Notes under the pieces: model-generated | Database searches by the model: none | What the model was told of the DNA's origin: nothing | What the model saw: the letters and a program-made list of their open reading frames with translations, nothing else | Translations under genes and position numbers: made by a program | Assembly: GCA_028822445.1 (NCBI GenBank) | Contig: JAPKDQ010000007.1 | Coordinates: 1-64,000 of the forward strand | Length of the DNA stretch: 64,000 nucleotides | Reading direction: 5' to 3' | From: Rhodospirillaceae bacterium | Lineage (GTDB): Bacteria; Pseudomonadota; Alphaproteobacteria; Rhodospirillales; Rhodospirillaceae | In this document: piece by piece, positions 53,134-63,522 of the stretch | How positions within the stretch are numbered: the first letter of the stretch is position 1 | Layout of the letters: every line of letters starts with the position of its first letter

Positions 53134-54059
53134 CCTGCCTGGTTGTTGCTGAACATGATAACGCAGAGCTTAAGCCTTCAACACTAAGCACTGCGCAAGC
53201 TGCCATAGCAATCGGTGGTGATATTCACATTCTTGTTGCAGGCTCAGAGTGCGCCTCTGTCGCAGAACAAGCGGCCAAGGTGGCTGGCGTCACATCAGTC
53301 AAAGTAGCGGATGATGCACAGTATAAGCATCAAATGGCAGAGCCAGTTGCAGCTTTAGTGACAAGCCTTTCGAGCGATTACACTCACATTCTGGCGTCAG
53401 CGACAACATTCGGTAAGAACTTCATGCCGCGTGTATCGGCGCTTCTAGACATGGCTCAGATCTCCGATATCTCTGCGGTGGTATCAGTCAACACCTTTGT
53501 TCGGCCAATCTATGCCGGTAACGCACTCGCTACAGTGCAAAGTAATGATGCCATCAAGCTAATTACTGTACGCGGCTCCTCGTTTGATAAAGCGGCTGCT
53601 GACGGCGGGTCGGCTTCTGTTGATAGCATTTCTGCCTCTGAAGACCCTGGCGTTTCCACATTCATTAGCCAGGAACTCTCTAAATCAGAACGCCCAGAAC
53701 TAACGTCTGCAAGTATCGTGATCTCTGGTGGACGCGGCGTCGGAAGTTCAGAGAACTTTGCAATCATTGAAGCCCTTGCGGACAAATTAGGCGCCGCAGT
53801 CGGCGCGTCTCGCGCGGCAGTTGATGCTGGCTATGTGCCAAATGACTACCAAGTTGGGCAAACAGGAAAGATTGTCGCCCCTGACCTTTATGTCGCTATC
53901 GGCATTTCAGGCGCTATCCAGCATCTCGCTGGTATGAAAGACAGCAAAGTCATTGTCGCCATTAATAAAGACGAAGATGCTCCAATTTTCCAAATCGCAG
54001 ACTATGGCCTTGTCGGCGACCTCTTTGACGTAGTTCCAAGGTTATCCGACGCCCTTTAA
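53130..54059 (+). CDS. etfA: Electron transfer flavoprotein alpha subunit
   Basis: 309 aa. The N-terminal half is an ETF domain. The C-terminal FAD-binding domain is clear: [85 protein letters not shown] and [13 protein letters not shown]. Pairs with EtfB directly upstream. Confidence 0.96.
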   Translation: MTCLVVAEHDNAELKPSTLSTAQAAIAIGGDIHILVAGSECASVAEQAAKVAGVTSVKVADDAQYKHQMAEPVAALVTSLSSDYTHILASATTFGKNFMPRVSALLDMAQISDISAVVSVNTFVRPIYAGNALATVQSNDAIKLITVRGSSFDKAAADGGSASVDSISASEDPGVSTFISQELSKSERPELTSASIVISGGRGVGSSENFAIIEALADKLGAAVGASRAAVDAGYVPNDYQVGQTGKIVAPDLYVAIGISGAIQHLAGMKDSKVIVAINKDEDAPIFQIADYGLVGDLFDVVPRLSDAL

Positions 54060-54086
54060 GTCGCGTATACTCACAAGAATTGTTAA

Positions 54087-55028
54087 ATGAATGACGGTGG
54101 CGGCCGTACAATGGATTCCAGAAAGGACGAGATCCGAGTGTCTAAATCAGATTACGAGATAAAAACGATTGGCGTCATCGGCGCTGGACAAATGGGCCGC
54201 GGAATTGCTCACGTCGCATCTTTGGCAGGCTATGAGGTTAAGGTCTTTGATATTAGCGAAGACCAACTCAAGGAAGCGATTTCCGGTATTGATAAAAACA
54301 TGGCGCGTCAGGTCAGCAAAGAACGCATTACAGCTGAAGCCAAAGACGTAGCAATCGATAGAATTAAGACGTCAACAGCACTCGACATTATGGCCGACGT
54401 TGACCTGGTGATCGAAGCTGCGACCGAAAAAGAAGACGTCAAACGTAAAATTTTCGATGACGTTTGCCCGATTCTCAAAAAAGACGCCATTCTTTGCTCC
54501 AACACATCTTCAATTTCAATTACACGCCTTGGCGCTGGTACAGATCGCCCCGAGCGTTTCATGGGCCTACACTTCATGAACCCCGTTCCGGTGATGAAAC
54601 TCGTAGAACTCATCCGCGGGATAGCAACCGGAGAAGACACCTTTTCTGCTGTTCGCGAAGTCGCCGTACGGCTTGGAAAACAGACGGTATCCTCGGAAGA
54701 TTTTCCAGCGTTCATCGTAAACCGCATTCTCATTCCGATGATCAACGAAGGCATTTATACGCTCTACGAAGGCGTTGGTTCTGTCTCGGCCATCGACACG
54801 GCTATGAAGCTGGGTGCGAACCATCCGATGGGTCCGTTAGAGCTAGCTGACTTCATTGGGCTGGATACCTGCTTATCTATTATGACCGTACTTTACGAAG
54901 GCTTAGCAGACTCAAAATATCGGCCTTGCCCTCTTCTGGTTAAATATGTCGAAGCTGGGTGGCTTGGGCGCAAAACCGGTAAGGGTTTTTACGATTACTC
55001 AGGCGACGAACCCTTTCCAACACGCTAA
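54087..55028 (+). CDS. 3-hydroxyacyl-CoA (3-hydroxybutyryl-CoA) dehydrogenase
   Basis: 313 aa as drawn. NAD-dependent oxidation of 3-hydroxyacyl-CoA. Rossmann glycine loop [18 protein letters not shown], then [13 protein letters not shown], the catalytic His in [17 protein letters not shown] and [20 protein letters not shown]-terminal dimerisation domain is complete. Family members usually start just before the Rossmann motif, so ATG 54111 or GTG 54138 may be the true start in place of ATG 54087. Follows etfA by 27 bases, giving an etfB-etfA-dehydrogenase unit seen in other alphaproteobacteria. Confidence 0.92.
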   Translation: MNDGGGRTMDSRKDEIRVSKSDYEIKTIGVIGAGQMGRGIAHVASLAGYEVKVFDISEDQLKEAISGIDKNMARQVSKERITAEAKDVAIDRIKTSTALDIMADVDLVIEAATEKEDVKRKIFDDVCPILKKDAILCSNTSSISITRLGAGTDRPERFMGLHFMNPVPVMKLVELIRGIATGEDTFSAVREVAVRLGKQTVSSEDFPAFIVNRILIPMINEGIYTLYEGVGSVSAIDTAMKLGANHPMGPLELADFIGLDTCLSIMTVLYEGLADSKYRPCPLLVKYVEAGWLGRKTGKGFYDYSGDEPFPTR

Positions 55029-55070
55029 CCAAATTTGGTTTGCTTAAGAGTTCTCTTGCGTTTAAAGGGC

Positions 55071-55092
55071 GGCCTCCAATGCAATGGAGGCC
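55071..55092 (+). terminator. Hairpin terminator after the etf operon
   Basis: GGCCTCCA / TGGAGGCC form a perfect 8-bp stem with an ATGCAA loop, followed by GTTCTTGC. The U-run is poor. A 14-bp palindrome AACCAAATTTGGTT overlaps the dehydrogenase stop codon (55027-55040). The following 330 bases to 55428 hold no gene that I can see. Confidence 0.6.
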
Positions 55093-55428
55093 GTTCTTGC
55101 ATGCGGACCTAGAAACTGCAGACGTCACGAACACCCAACATCAGTAATTCCACCCATTTATGGTCTTAACAGCGCCCTATATTCAAACAGCCGATGAGGG
55201 CCCGTTTGCAAGAGCGCTTGGAGAAATATGTTATGATGTTAGCCAATGCCTATAAGCTATCAAGTAATGGCAATCGTCCTTTCTGAATATCTGGTAAGCC
55301 TTCCCCTCTTCGATGAGACTAAGCTAAGACATTGAAGAGGCTAGGAAAAAATACCTGTTGAGCCCACGGTTACCATGACTACCTCTGTGTAACGATGTGG
55401 CGTTGTCCAGAATACCGAAGTGCTGCCC

Positions 55429-55548
55429 ATGATTCATTCACTTCGGAAACAAGCACGCCGCCTATTGATTATTACTCTAACTGGGGGCTTTATTAGCTCC
55501 ACTATGTATGCGTCTTTTGCAATGAGTTTTGGCGCTGGAACCAATTAG
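55429..55548 (+). CDS. Possible 39-aa exported peptide
   Basis: Short frame too small for the ORF track. It encodes a basic start (MIHSLRKQARR) and a hydrophobic stretch (LLIITLTGGFISSTMYASFA), like a signal peptide with almost no mature part. No RBS is clear. It lies 62 bases before the esterase gene and could be a leader peptide, a remnant or chance. Confidence 0.25.
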   Translation: MIHSLRKQARRLLIITLTGGFISSTMYASFAMSFGAGTN

Positions 55549-55609
55549 GTTAAGGTTTACATTATACCCTAATGTGGAATTTATAGACTTCGAGGATGGA
55601 GTACTCACC

Positions 55610-57196
55610 ATGAAGCACGGTATTACGACGCTTTCATTGTTCCTATCGCTTGCAGCTTTCCCCGTGGTCGCGCAAAGCCCACAAGAGCAGTGCTTGGCAT
55701 TGAGCACTCCAGGTGCTGCAATTGAGCATCGCATGGTCGCCATGCCAGATGCACCAACTCGAATATTGAAGTCTACAATCGATGCAGCCGTTGACGGCCT
55801 GCCAGAGTCCTGCCGCGTGTCGGGCCTTATCGCACCGCATACCCATTTCGAACTCCGCATGCCAACGAAAAACTGGAACGGCAAGTTTCTCATGCTCGGC
55901 TGCGGAGGGTATTGCGGTAGCATAGACTCTAGAAGAAGCGACCCAGGCCTGGCCCGCAATTACGCCGTCGTCCTCACTGATATGGGTCACCAAGGTAGCA
56001 GCTGGTTGTTCGCATACAACAACTTACAAGGCGAAATTGATTTCGCTTATCGATCCACACACACTGTCGCGGTCGCGTCGAAGGAAATCATTGATGCCTA
56101 TTACGGCAGCCGCGCAGACAAAAATTATTTTATGGGCTGCTCCACGGGCGGGAGGCAAGCCATGGTGGAAGCACAACGTTTCCCCCGCGATTTTGACGGT
56201 ATCGTCGCTGGTGCACCGGTATATGACGAGACCGGTGACGGCGCTTACTTCGTATTATGGAGCGCACTCGCCAATATAGGTCAAAACGGAAAACCAATTT
56301 TAAGTCCAGAAAAATTACCGTTAATTCGCAACGCCGTTATGGAACAGTGTGACGGCGCTGACGGTCTGAAAGATGGCGTTCTGCAAGACCCTCGCCAATG
56401 CACCTGGCAACCATCCGACATGCAATGTGGGCTAGGACAAAGCACAGACAAGTGTTTGACGGCTGACGAAGTGGGTGTGGTCAATAAAATCTATTCCGGA
56501 GCGACAAACTCTGATGGCGATCCATGGTATTTTGGAATGTCACTGGGGTCGGAATACACCTGGACACCGGAGTTCATCGGCCAAGATGGCAAGATTGGGG
56601 ACTGGCTGGAGGGGCCACAAAGTTTTGGTGAAGAGTTTATCACCACGATGCCGTTCTTTTATGACCTGCCCATCGGTACACCGGCCGCAACCTTTGACTT
56701 CGATACTGATCCGCCACGCATGGGTCTAACGGAAGTTTTGTACAATGCGCAAAATCCAGATTTACGGAAGTTTAAAAAGAACGGCGGAAAACTTCTGCTC
56801 TATCACGGCTGGGATGACGACCAGATTCCCCCGGGGATTAGTGTCGACTATTACGAAACTTCGACACGGACCATGGGCGGGCCGGATCAAACGACAGATT
56901 TCTTCCGGATGTTTATGATTCCGAGTATGCTCCACTGCATTATGGGTGGCCCCGGCGGCACCGAGGTTGATTGGATTACAGCCATTGAAAATTGGGTGGA
57001 AAAAGACGAAGCACCGGAACAGATCGTGGTCCATCGCATGAAAACGACTGGATACAGCGTGCCGCGTGCCAGACACCCGCTTGATCCAGACGAATACGAT
57101 CAAAAGCGGCCCGTTTACCCTTATCCCGCTATCGCAAGGTTCAAAGGTGTAGGCGACCCTAATGATCCCGATGCGTGGCAAAAAACAGAAGAGTGA
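55610..57196 (+). CDS. Tannase/feruloyl esterase family enzyme
   Basis: About 528 aa, exported. Signal peptide MKHGITTLSLFLSLAAFPVVAQS. The tannase/feruloyl esterase alpha/beta-hydrolase is recognised by NWNGKFLMLGCGGYCGS, the nucleophile elbow FMGCSTGGRQAMVEAQRFP (Ser), the acid in YHGWDDDQIPP and the base His in PSMLHCIMGGPG. Two cysteines flank the elbow and the His, matching the disulfide that ties the triad in this family. Likely hydrolyses aromatic esters (gallate, ferulate or MHET-like) in the periplasm or outside the cell. Start chosen at ATG 55610 with GGATGGAG upstream; the ORF-track start adds 27 residues before the signal peptide. Confidence 0.88.
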   Translation: MKHGITTLSLFLSLAAFPVVAQSPQEQCLALSTPGAAIEHRMVAMPDAPTRILKSTIDAAVDGLPESCRVSGLIAPHTHFELRMPTKNWNGKFLMLGCGGYCGSIDSRRSDPGLARNYAVVLTDMGHQGSSWLFAYNNLQGEIDFAYRSTHTVAVASKEIIDAYYGSRADKNYFMGCSTGGRQAMVEAQRFPRDFDGIVAGAPVYDETGDGAYFVLWSALANIGQNGKPILSPEKLPLIRNAVMEQCDGADGLKDGVLQDPRQCTWQPSDMQCGLGQSTDKCLTADEVGVVNKIYSGATNSDGDPWYFGMSLGSEYTWTPEFIGQDGKIGDWLEGPQSFGEEFITTMPFFYDLPIGTPAATFDFDTDPPRMGLTEVLYNAQNPDLRKFKKNGGKLLLYHGWDDDQIPPGISVDYYETSTRTMGGPDQTTDFFRMFMIPSMLHCIMGGPGGTEVDWITAIENWVEKDEAPEQIVVHRMKTTGYSVPRARHPLDPDEYDQKRPVYPYPAIARFKGVGDPNDPDAWQKTEE

Positions 57197-57255
57197 AATG
57201 ATGCAGACGCGGCGATGGTTTGAGTGAAACGGACAACGCGTTTGCTTAAAAAAAA

Positions 57256-57819
57256 TTAGTCGGCCTTAACGATCAGCGCAGACAACGCCTCTTTAATCTC
57301 CGGGTCATTCCACTCAGACGTTCCCTCCAGTCGAGCAACCTCTCGACCATCGGCGCCAATAATCAGGGTCGTTGGTAATCCACGGATATTAGCCGCTCGC
57401 GCGAACGTTGTTCCGTCAGAAACATACAGGCTAAGGTTTTCCCATCCATTCTTAGCCATGAAAGGTTCCGCTACGCGTGCGCCCTCTCGATCCTGTGATA
57501 AAGCAATCACGTGAAAGGTATCGCCGCCAAGGTCAGCTTGCAGTGAATCAAGCGTTGGCATTTCACGAATACACGGGGCGCACCAAGTCGCCCATAGATT
57601 GACGACTAACACCTTACCTGCGAAATCGGAGAGAGTGAGTGTAGTGCCTTCACCGTCCTGAAATGGCGTATCTGGGACCATTCTAGGCTCGTTATGCCAT
57701 TTGAGCTTTTGAATCCCCGAGCCTGCTGCGCTGGACACAGGCGCCGACACGATGGTAAGCACCGCGACGCACGTAAAAGCAGTTAAACACTGCATCGCAT
57801 AATTTAAGGCCTTCGGCAT
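57256..57819 (-). CDS. tlpA: TlpA-like periplasmic thioredoxin
   Basis: 187 aa. Signal peptide or anchor ([20 protein letters not shown]), then a thioredoxin-fold domain with [21 protein letters not shown] (WCAPC redox motif), an inserted ALSQDREG segment and the cis-Pro loop [14 protein letters not shown]. TlpA proteins reduce periplasmic disulfides, often for cytochrome oxidase copper-site assembly. Divergent from argH, with only 42 bases between the starts. This tlpA-argH-lysA neighbourhood is typical of alphaproteobacteria. Confidence 0.9.
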   Translation of the reverse strand: MPKALNYAMQCLTAFTCVAVLTIVSAPVSSAAGSGIQKLKWHNEPRMVPDTPFQDGEGTTLTLSDFAGKVLVVNLWATWCAPCIREMPTLDSLQADLGGDTFHVIALSQDREGARVAEPFMAKNGWENLSLYVSDGTTFARAANIRGLPTTLIIGADGREVARLEGTSEWNDPEIKEALSALIVKAD

Positions 57820-57861
57820 CGTTTAGTCCTTGTATACTGCCCTGAAGGCAGGAGGGTACTC

Positions 57862-59256
57862 ATGACCAGCCAGATCTGGGGCGGTCGGTTTTCCGGCGGT
57901 CCATCTGACATAATGGAATCTATAAACGCGTCTATCGACTTCGATAAGCGCCTCGCCGAACAGGATATCAGAGGCTCCAGGGCTCACTGCTCGATGCTGG
58001 TTGCCCAGGGCATTCTATCGAAAGACGATGGTGAGGCCATTATTAATGGACTGTTCAAGATTGAGAAAGAGATAAGAGACGGCAACTTCTCATTCAAGAG
58101 GTCTCTTGAAGACATCCATATGAACATCGAAGGCCGGCTGAGCGACCTCATCGGTGAACCCGCAGGGCGGCTACACACTGCGCGGTCTCGGAACGACCAG
58201 GTTGCCACAGACTTTCGACTCTGGGTGCGAGCCGCAATAGATGCGCTAGACGAGCAACTGCTGGGGCTACAATCATCTCTCATAGATAAGGCTGAAGCGC
58301 ATGCGGATACCATTATGCCTGGCTTCACACATTTACAGGCTGCCCAACCGGTAACATTCGGGCATCACCTTCTGGCCTATGTTGAAATGATTGGTAGAGA
58401 CCGTGGCCGGTTCAAGGACGCTCGCACACGCCTAAACGAAAGCCCTCTCGGCGCAGGAGCGCTTGCTGGCACATCGTTCCCACTTGATAGAGCGCGGACG
58501 GCCAAAGATTTAGACTTTGATAGGCCTATGGCCAACTCGCTAGACGCAGTCTCAGATCGCGATTTTGCCTTAGAGTTTCTATCCTGTGCTTCAATATTAT
58601 CTGTGCACCTTTCTCGGTTGGCAGAAGAGCTTGTTATTTGGGCCAGCGCGCAGTTTGGGTTTGTATCCTTTACGGATGCCTTTTCAACGGGCAGCTCGAT
58701 GATGCCTCAAAAGCGCAACCCGGACGCCGCTGAGCTCTTACGGGGCAAAGTTGGTCGCATTATCGGGGCGATGAACGGGCTTTTAATCGTCGTGAAAGGC
58801 CTGCCGCTCTCTTACTCAAAGGACATGCAGGAAGACAAAGAACCCGTATTCGATGCCTTCGACACGCTAGAGCTTTGCCTTGCCGCTGCTACGGGAATGA
58901 TAGTAGATATTAGCGTCAACAAGGAACGGATGCGCAACGCAGCGGGCGCGGGATACACCACAGCGACAGACCTCGCCGACTGGCTTGTAAGGGAACAGGA
59001 AGTGACCTTTAGAGACTCCCATCACATCGCCGGACAGGTGGTTAAATTGGCAGAGGACAAAGGCTGCGAATTAGAAGAGTTGTCCCCGGAAGAACTGAGT
59101 GAAATCGACGAGCGATTGACTGCAGACGTGCTAGCCGTTGTGACGGTCGACGCATCTGTGAATAGCCGCACCAGCTACGGTGGGACTGCCCCAGATAATG
59201 TACGTTCACAAATTTCAGCCGCACGGGCCCGTTTCTTAGTCAAGGATGGCACATGA
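57862..59256 (+). CDS. argH: Argininosuccinate lyase
   Basis: 464 aa. Last step of arginine synthesis, splitting argininosuccinate to arginine and fumarate. Conserved blocks: [51 protein letters not shown] and the superfamily signature [20 protein letters not shown]. The RBS GGAGGG precedes the ATG. Its stop codon overlaps the start of a small lipoprotein gene. Confidence 0.97.
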   Translation: MTSQIWGGRFSGGPSDIMESINASIDFDKRLAEQDIRGSRAHCSMLVAQGILSKDDGEAIINGLFKIEKEIRDGNFSFKRSLEDIHMNIEGRLSDLIGEPAGRLHTARSRNDQVATDFRLWVRAAIDALDEQLLGLQSSLIDKAEAHADTIMPGFTHLQAAQPVTFGHHLLAYVEMIGRDRGRFKDARTRLNESPLGAGALAGTSFPLDRARTAKDLDFDRPMANSLDAVSDRDFALEFLSCASILSVHLSRLAEELVIWASAQFGFVSFTDAFSTGSSMMPQKRNPDAAELLRGKVGRIIGAMNGLLIVVKGLPLSYSKDMQEDKEPVFDAFDTLELCLAAATGMIVDISVNKERMRNAAGAGYTTATDLADWLVREQEVTFRDSHHIAGQVVKLAEDKGCELEELSPEELSEIDERLTADVLAVVTVDASVNSRTSYGGTAPDNVRSQISAARARFLVKDGT

Positions 59257-59390
59257 TGCGAACGGCACGACACACACTTTCGTTTATCGCTATCGTTCTT
59301 CTTTTAGGCACGCTATCTGCGTGCGGCAAAAAGAGCGCCCCTACGCCGACGGCAGAGCCTGAGTATACGAAACAGTACCCGCGGCGATAA
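59253..59390 (+). CDS. Small LptM-like lipoprotein between argH and lysA
   Basis: 45 aa, absent from the ORF track. Basic start, hydrophobic core [10 protein letters not shown] and lipobox LSAC, then a short Pro-rich tail [14 protein letters not shown] ending KQYPRR. Small lipoproteins of this form (CGxKGP, then YPRxYP) sit between argH and lysA in many alphaproteobacteria. The enterobacterial counterpart next to dapF, LptM (YifL), helps mature the LPS translocon LptD. ATG 59253 overlaps the argH stop (TGA 59254-59256); ATG 59256 is equally possible. The LptM equivalence is inferred from form and position. Confidence 0.85.
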   Translation: MMRTARHTLSFIAIVLLLGTLSACGKKSAPTPTAEPEYTKQYPRR

Positions 59391-59408
59391 ATTTACGGAC
59401 ATCGATCA

Positions 59409-60680
59409 ATGCATCATTTCCAATATCACAGTGGAGTTCTTCACGCCGAAGACGTTCCTTTACCTAACATTGCAGCAGCCATAGGTACGCCTTTTTATTG
59501 CTATTCATCAGCCACACTTACCCGCCATTATAAAGTCTTTACCGATGCGTTGGCAGGGCTAGATTCCCTCGTCTGCTTCTCAGCTAAAGCAAATGGAAAT
59601 TTAGCAGTCTTACGCCTGCTCGGTGATCTTGGCGCTGGGTGCGACGTCGTTTCAGGCGGAGAGCTTAAGCGCGCCCTAGCAGCCGGTATTCCGGGCGAGA
59701 AAATCGTGTTTTCCGGCGTCGGAAAGACGTCAGAAGAATTAACGCTAGCATTGGAAAACAGCGTTGGTCAGATCAACGTTGAATCTGAACCTGAATTAAA
59801 TCGTCTCAATGGAATAGCAACCAAGCTCGGGAAGTCAGCGCCAGTTGCGTTACGCGTAAACCCGGATATCCATGCCGCCACGCATGACAAGATCGCAACC
59901 GGTCGCAGAGAAGACAAGTTTGGCGTCGCATGGGAAGATGCGCCGCGCCTATATAAAGCTGCACACGATATGAACGGCATAGACGTTCGTGGCATTGCTG
60001 TTCACATCGGCTCACAGATTACTGATCTAGCACCTTTCGAAGCCGCTTTCTCTAAAGTAGCAGGCCTCGTAAATAAAATACGGGACACAGGCATCGATAT
60101 TCGCACCATCGACCTTGGCGGCGGCCTTGGTGTTTCCTACAAACATGACAACGCGACCCCACCGAGCCCCGCCGAATATGGAGAAGTCGTCAAACGCACC
60201 GTCGGCGATCTCGGCTGCAAAGTGATATTTGAACCAGGCCGGGTTATTGCCGCAAATGCCGGTATACTTGTAACTAAAGTTATCTACGTGAAACCTGGAG
60301 AAACGAAAGAATTTGTTATCGTCGACGCGGCGATGAACGACCTCATTCGACCGGCCATGTATGGCGCCCATCACGACGTCTTACCCATTTCCGAAGAAAA
60401 TGCAGGCTCTCCAAAAACCAAAATGGATATAGTCGGCCCCGTCTGCGAAAGTGGGGATAGGTTTGTTCGCGATGCATCACTAGCTGCCCTGAAAGAGGAA
60501 GACCTTGTCGTCTTCATGACAGCGGGGGCTTACGGCGCTGTCATGTCGTCCACATACAATGCCAGACCACTCATACCCGAGGTGCTCGTCCACGGTGAAT
60601 CTTTCGCCGTGATACGGAAAAGACCAAAGGTCGAAGACCTGTGGGTACTTGAAAGCCTGCCTGATTGGATGGATGACTAG
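59409..60680 (+). CDS. lysA: Diaminopimelate decarboxylase
   Basis: 423-aa PLP enzyme, last step of lysine synthesis. PLP lysine in VCFSAKANGNLAVLRLL, the phosphate-binding glycines in TIDLGGGLGVSY, the EPGR motif of FEPGRVIAAN, and the substrate motif PVCESGDRFVRD. The N-terminal FHYHSGVLHAEDVPLPNIA-type opening is normal for proteobacterial LysA. Part of the argH-lipoprotein-lysA operon. Confidence 0.96.
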   Translation: MHHFQYHSGVLHAEDVPLPNIAAAIGTPFYCYSSATLTRHYKVFTDALAGLDSLVCFSAKANGNLAVLRLLGDLGAGCDVVSGGELKRALAAGIPGEKIVFSGVGKTSEELTLALENSVGQINVESEPELNRLNGIATKLGKSAPVALRVNPDIHAATHDKIATGRREDKFGVAWEDAPRLYKAAHDMNGIDVRGIAVHIGSQITDLAPFEAAFSKVAGLVNKIRDTGIDIRTIDLGGGLGVSYKHDNATPPSPAEYGEVVKRTVGDLGCKVIFEPGRVIAANAGILVTKVIYVKPGETKEFVIVDAAMNDLIRPAMYGAHHDVLPISEENAGSPKTKMDIVGPVCESGDRFVRDASLAALKEEDLVVFMTAGAYGAVMSSTYNARPLIPEVLVHGESFAVIRKRPKVEDLWVLESLPDWMDD

Positions 60681-60739
60681 AAAACGGTTCGGCCCGTTCT
60701 GGAATTGAACCCCACCCACCGTCCAGACTACACTCGAGA

Positions 60740-63244
60740 ATGTCTAGAGATTGGCACGAACTCCTGCGGCTCCGCCGCCTTATCACTCGCCGGCTGCTGT
60801 TTTCTCGCCTTAGCCTAGGCTTAGAACAGTTAACGGCAGCGCTATGGGCTCCTATCATCCTCATAGGCTGTTTCGCAGCGACTGCACTATTCGACGTCCT
60901 TCCCTCTTTCCCAGCGCTCATTCACGGTATCACCCTGTTGCTCTTTGCCTTGTGTTTCGTATGGTTATTGCGGAACGGGTTTGCCTCGTTTTCTTGGCCA
61001 TCCCTTTTACAAGCCCGACACAGGCTGGAAACGGCGTCTGGAATTAACCACCGACCTCTAACCGCATGGGAGGACAATCTGGGTTACAAGGCCGGGCCTG
61101 GGCAAAATACACTATGGCTGGCGCACCGGCTTCGCATGAAGAGTATCATTGAACGACTACGAATTCCTAAGCCAGCTGGCATAGTCGCAGAACGGGATAC
61201 ATTCGCTCTTCGCGGTTTGGTTGGCTTGGTGTGCGTTTTTGGAGTTCTTGGTGCGAAGGGCGACGTTGGGCCCCGATTTGTGCGCGCGCTGAACCCGGCG
61301 CTTACTAAAGAGACAGGCCCAATAGATATAAAAATATGGTTGACGCCGCCCGCTTACACAAACCGCCCGCCCGTCATGCTCGATCCATTTGTAGAACGCG
61401 TTTCTAAAGATCCGATTGTCATCCCTGATGGAACGCAAGTTCTAGCCGTCGTGACGGGCACAAGAAGACAAACCCGATTAATTGTGGGTGGCGCAGAAAT
61501 TGAACTCACGACTACAAATGACGAAAGTCAGAGTTACCAGGGACCGCTCCCAACGGGGCAAAGGTTAGAAATCAGGCAGACGAGTAGAGCCTTAGCTGCT
61601 TGGGCTCTAGACCCGTTAAAAGATAGCCCTCCAAGCATTGAAATAAGTGGCCCTCCAAGCGAGACAGGGCGATACCGCCTCGGGTTAAAATACAAAGCTG
61701 CAGACGACTATGGCGTTACTGAGGTTTCAGGCCAAGTCAACAGACCAGGAGAGACGAGGCCTTATGCAAAGAGTTGGGCCACTCATATTTCCATCCCTGT
61801 CCCACCTCTCACACCCCTAAGTTTCGAACATCAATCTTTCCATGACTTAACAGCGCACCCCTGGGCAGGCAGAGACGTAGCATTGGTTCTAACAGCCAAG
61901 GATGCAGCAGGTCAGACGACATCGACTAAATCGATAGAGTTCCGCCTCCCGGAGCGAACCTTCTCGCATTTGGTCGCAGCGAGCATAATTCAGTATCGCA
62001 AAGACTTGATTGAGAACCCGTTGACGGCCCCGATGGCGGCACGTGCCTTGACCAGACTCATGGAAGTTCCAGAAGGATACGATGGTGATATAATCGCCCA
62101 CCTCGCAATGGCCAGCGCACGCAGCAGACTAGACCTTAAAGATGCAACAGACGTTTTAGACAGTGTTATCGACTTAATGTGGAAAGCAGCATTGCGGATG
62201 GAAGACGGCTCCATGGCTGTCGCAGAACAAGCACTTAACGATACAGAACAAGCGCTCAGTGACGCCATAGAGAATGGGGCATCGCCGGGGGAGATCAGTC
62301 GGTTAATTGAACGCCTCCAGCAAGCGTTAGTGGATTATTATCAAGCGGTGGCTGAAAAGATGACAGGGGGTAGCCTTCCGCTGAATAGCCAAGCCGGTAA
62401 GATGCAAACGATGCGGTCTGAAGACCTTGCGCAAATGATGGAACAACTCCGTCAACTCACAGAAATGGGCGCAGAAGACGCAGCGAAGACAATATTATCC
62501 GAGCTCAAGAACATGCTAGAGACATTACGCAACACGGCGACGAGCCCCATGGACGACCCTAACGTTGCGGCCGCCCACCAAGTGATGGAAGACCTTAAGG
62601 GTATTACGCAAGACCAGTCTGACATGCTCCAAGAGTCTTTTGAACAGGCACGCCAGCACGCACTAGAGCAAAGCAAACCCGGACTGAACGACATTAATAA
62701 TTTTGAAAAGAATCGGGTTTCGACACAAACTACCGGCTCAAAGAACCCCCAAAGACAAGGCAAGAAAGCCGCGCAGGAACAGGATAAATTGCGGCAACAG
62801 CTGGGAGATTTAATGAGCCGTATGGCCGAAATGACCGGCCAACTTCCCAGCGAACTTCGCGATGCCGACCAGGCCATGCAGGATGCGGAAGGTGCATTGC
62901 GCCAGAAATCATGGCGCGCAGCATCAGACGCGCAAGCTGAAGCCCTAGCAGGACTGCAGAGCGGCATGCAAAGCGCTGCTCAACAAATTATGCAAACGTT
63001 AGCAGAACAGGGACTTTCTGGTTTAATTCCAATGCCAGGCCACGCGGCTCAGCCACTCGGTGCCATCGGTCCAAATCTTGGTCCAGACGACGGCGATAAA
63101 ACGGAGCTTCCGACTGATCCAGACACAAGGGGGTTATCACACCGGTCTAGGGGTATTCTTGAAGAAATACGCAGGCGCGCTGGGCAGCGCGTCAGATCTC
63201 TTGAAGAAAGACAATACTTAAAACGTCTACTCGAGCAGTTTTAA
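60740..63244 (+). CDS. TIGR02302-type alphaproteobacterial membrane protein
   Basis: 834 aa. Near the N-terminus are two membrane helices (APIILIGCFAATALFDVLPS and LLLFALCFVWLL), then a third at about 155 (LRGLVGLVCVFGVLGA). A periplasmic beta-rich region covers about residues 185-400 (IWLTPPAYTNRPPVML, YKAADDYGVTEVSGQV). A long helical, Gln/Glu/Met-rich, partly coiled-coil and low-complexity region fills 440-760, and the conserved end is LEEIRRRAGQRVRSLEERQYLKRLLEQF. These traits and the place after lysA match the DUF4175/TIGR02302 family, which is restricted to alphaproteobacteria and has no defined function. A cell-envelope role is plausible. Confidence 0.85.
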   Translation: MSRDWHELLRLRRLITRRLLFSRLSLGLEQLTAALWAPIILIGCFAATALFDVLPSFPALIHGITLLLFALCFVWLLRNGFASFSWPSLLQARHRLETASGINHRPLTAWEDNLGYKAGPGQNTLWLAHRLRMKSIIERLRIPKPAGIVAERDTFALRGLVGLVCVFGVLGAKGDVGPRFVRALNPALTKETGPIDIKIWLTPPAYTNRPPVMLDPFVERVSKDPIVIPDGTQVLAVVTGTRRQTRLIVGGAEIELTTTNDESQSYQGPLPTGQRLEIRQTSRALAAWALDPLKDSPPSIEISGPPSETGRYRLGLKYKAADDYGVTEVSGQVNRPGETRPYAKSWATHISIPVPPLTPLSFEHQSFHDLTAHPWAGRDVALVLTAKDAAGQTTSTKSIEFRLPERTFSHLVAASIIQYRKDLIENPLTAPMAARALTRLMEVPEGYDGDIIAHLAMASARSRLDLKDATDVLDSVIDLMWKAALRMEDGSMAVAEQALNDTEQALSDAIENGASPGEISRLIERLQQALVDYYQAVAEKMTGGSLPLNSQAGKMQTMRSEDLAQMMEQLRQLTEMGAEDAAKTILSELKNMLETLRNTATSPMDDPNVAAAHQVMEDLKGITQDQSDMLQESFEQARQHALEQSKPGLNDINNFEKNRVSTQTTGSKNPQRQGKKAAQEQDKLRQQLGDLMSRMAEMTGQLPSELRDADQAMQDAEGALRQKSWRAASDAQAEALAGLQSGMQSAAQQIMQTLAEQGLSGLIPMPGHAAQPLGAIGPNLGPDDGDKTELPTDPDTRGLSHRSRGILEEIRRRAGQRVRSLEERQYLKRLLEQF

Positions 63245-63522
63245 TCCCAATCAACCCCCAGACCCTGTGTAGTTTCAGCGAGCTGCTGAAACCCGGTCCT
63301 GCATTGCAACCTAGTGTTAGGTTCTATAACTGGGAACGTCGGTGCCTGAGACGTTTCTACGACTACTTCATTATCCTTATTCACCAGAATCAGTTTGGTA
63401 TTTGGTACAATTTAAATTTCAGGCGTTAAGCTCGTAATGAACCCAGACACGACCAAAGCCTACACCTCAACCTTCATAATCCGCAACGGTTGCAGCGCAG
63501 ACAAGCGTAGTCCTTGCGATAA

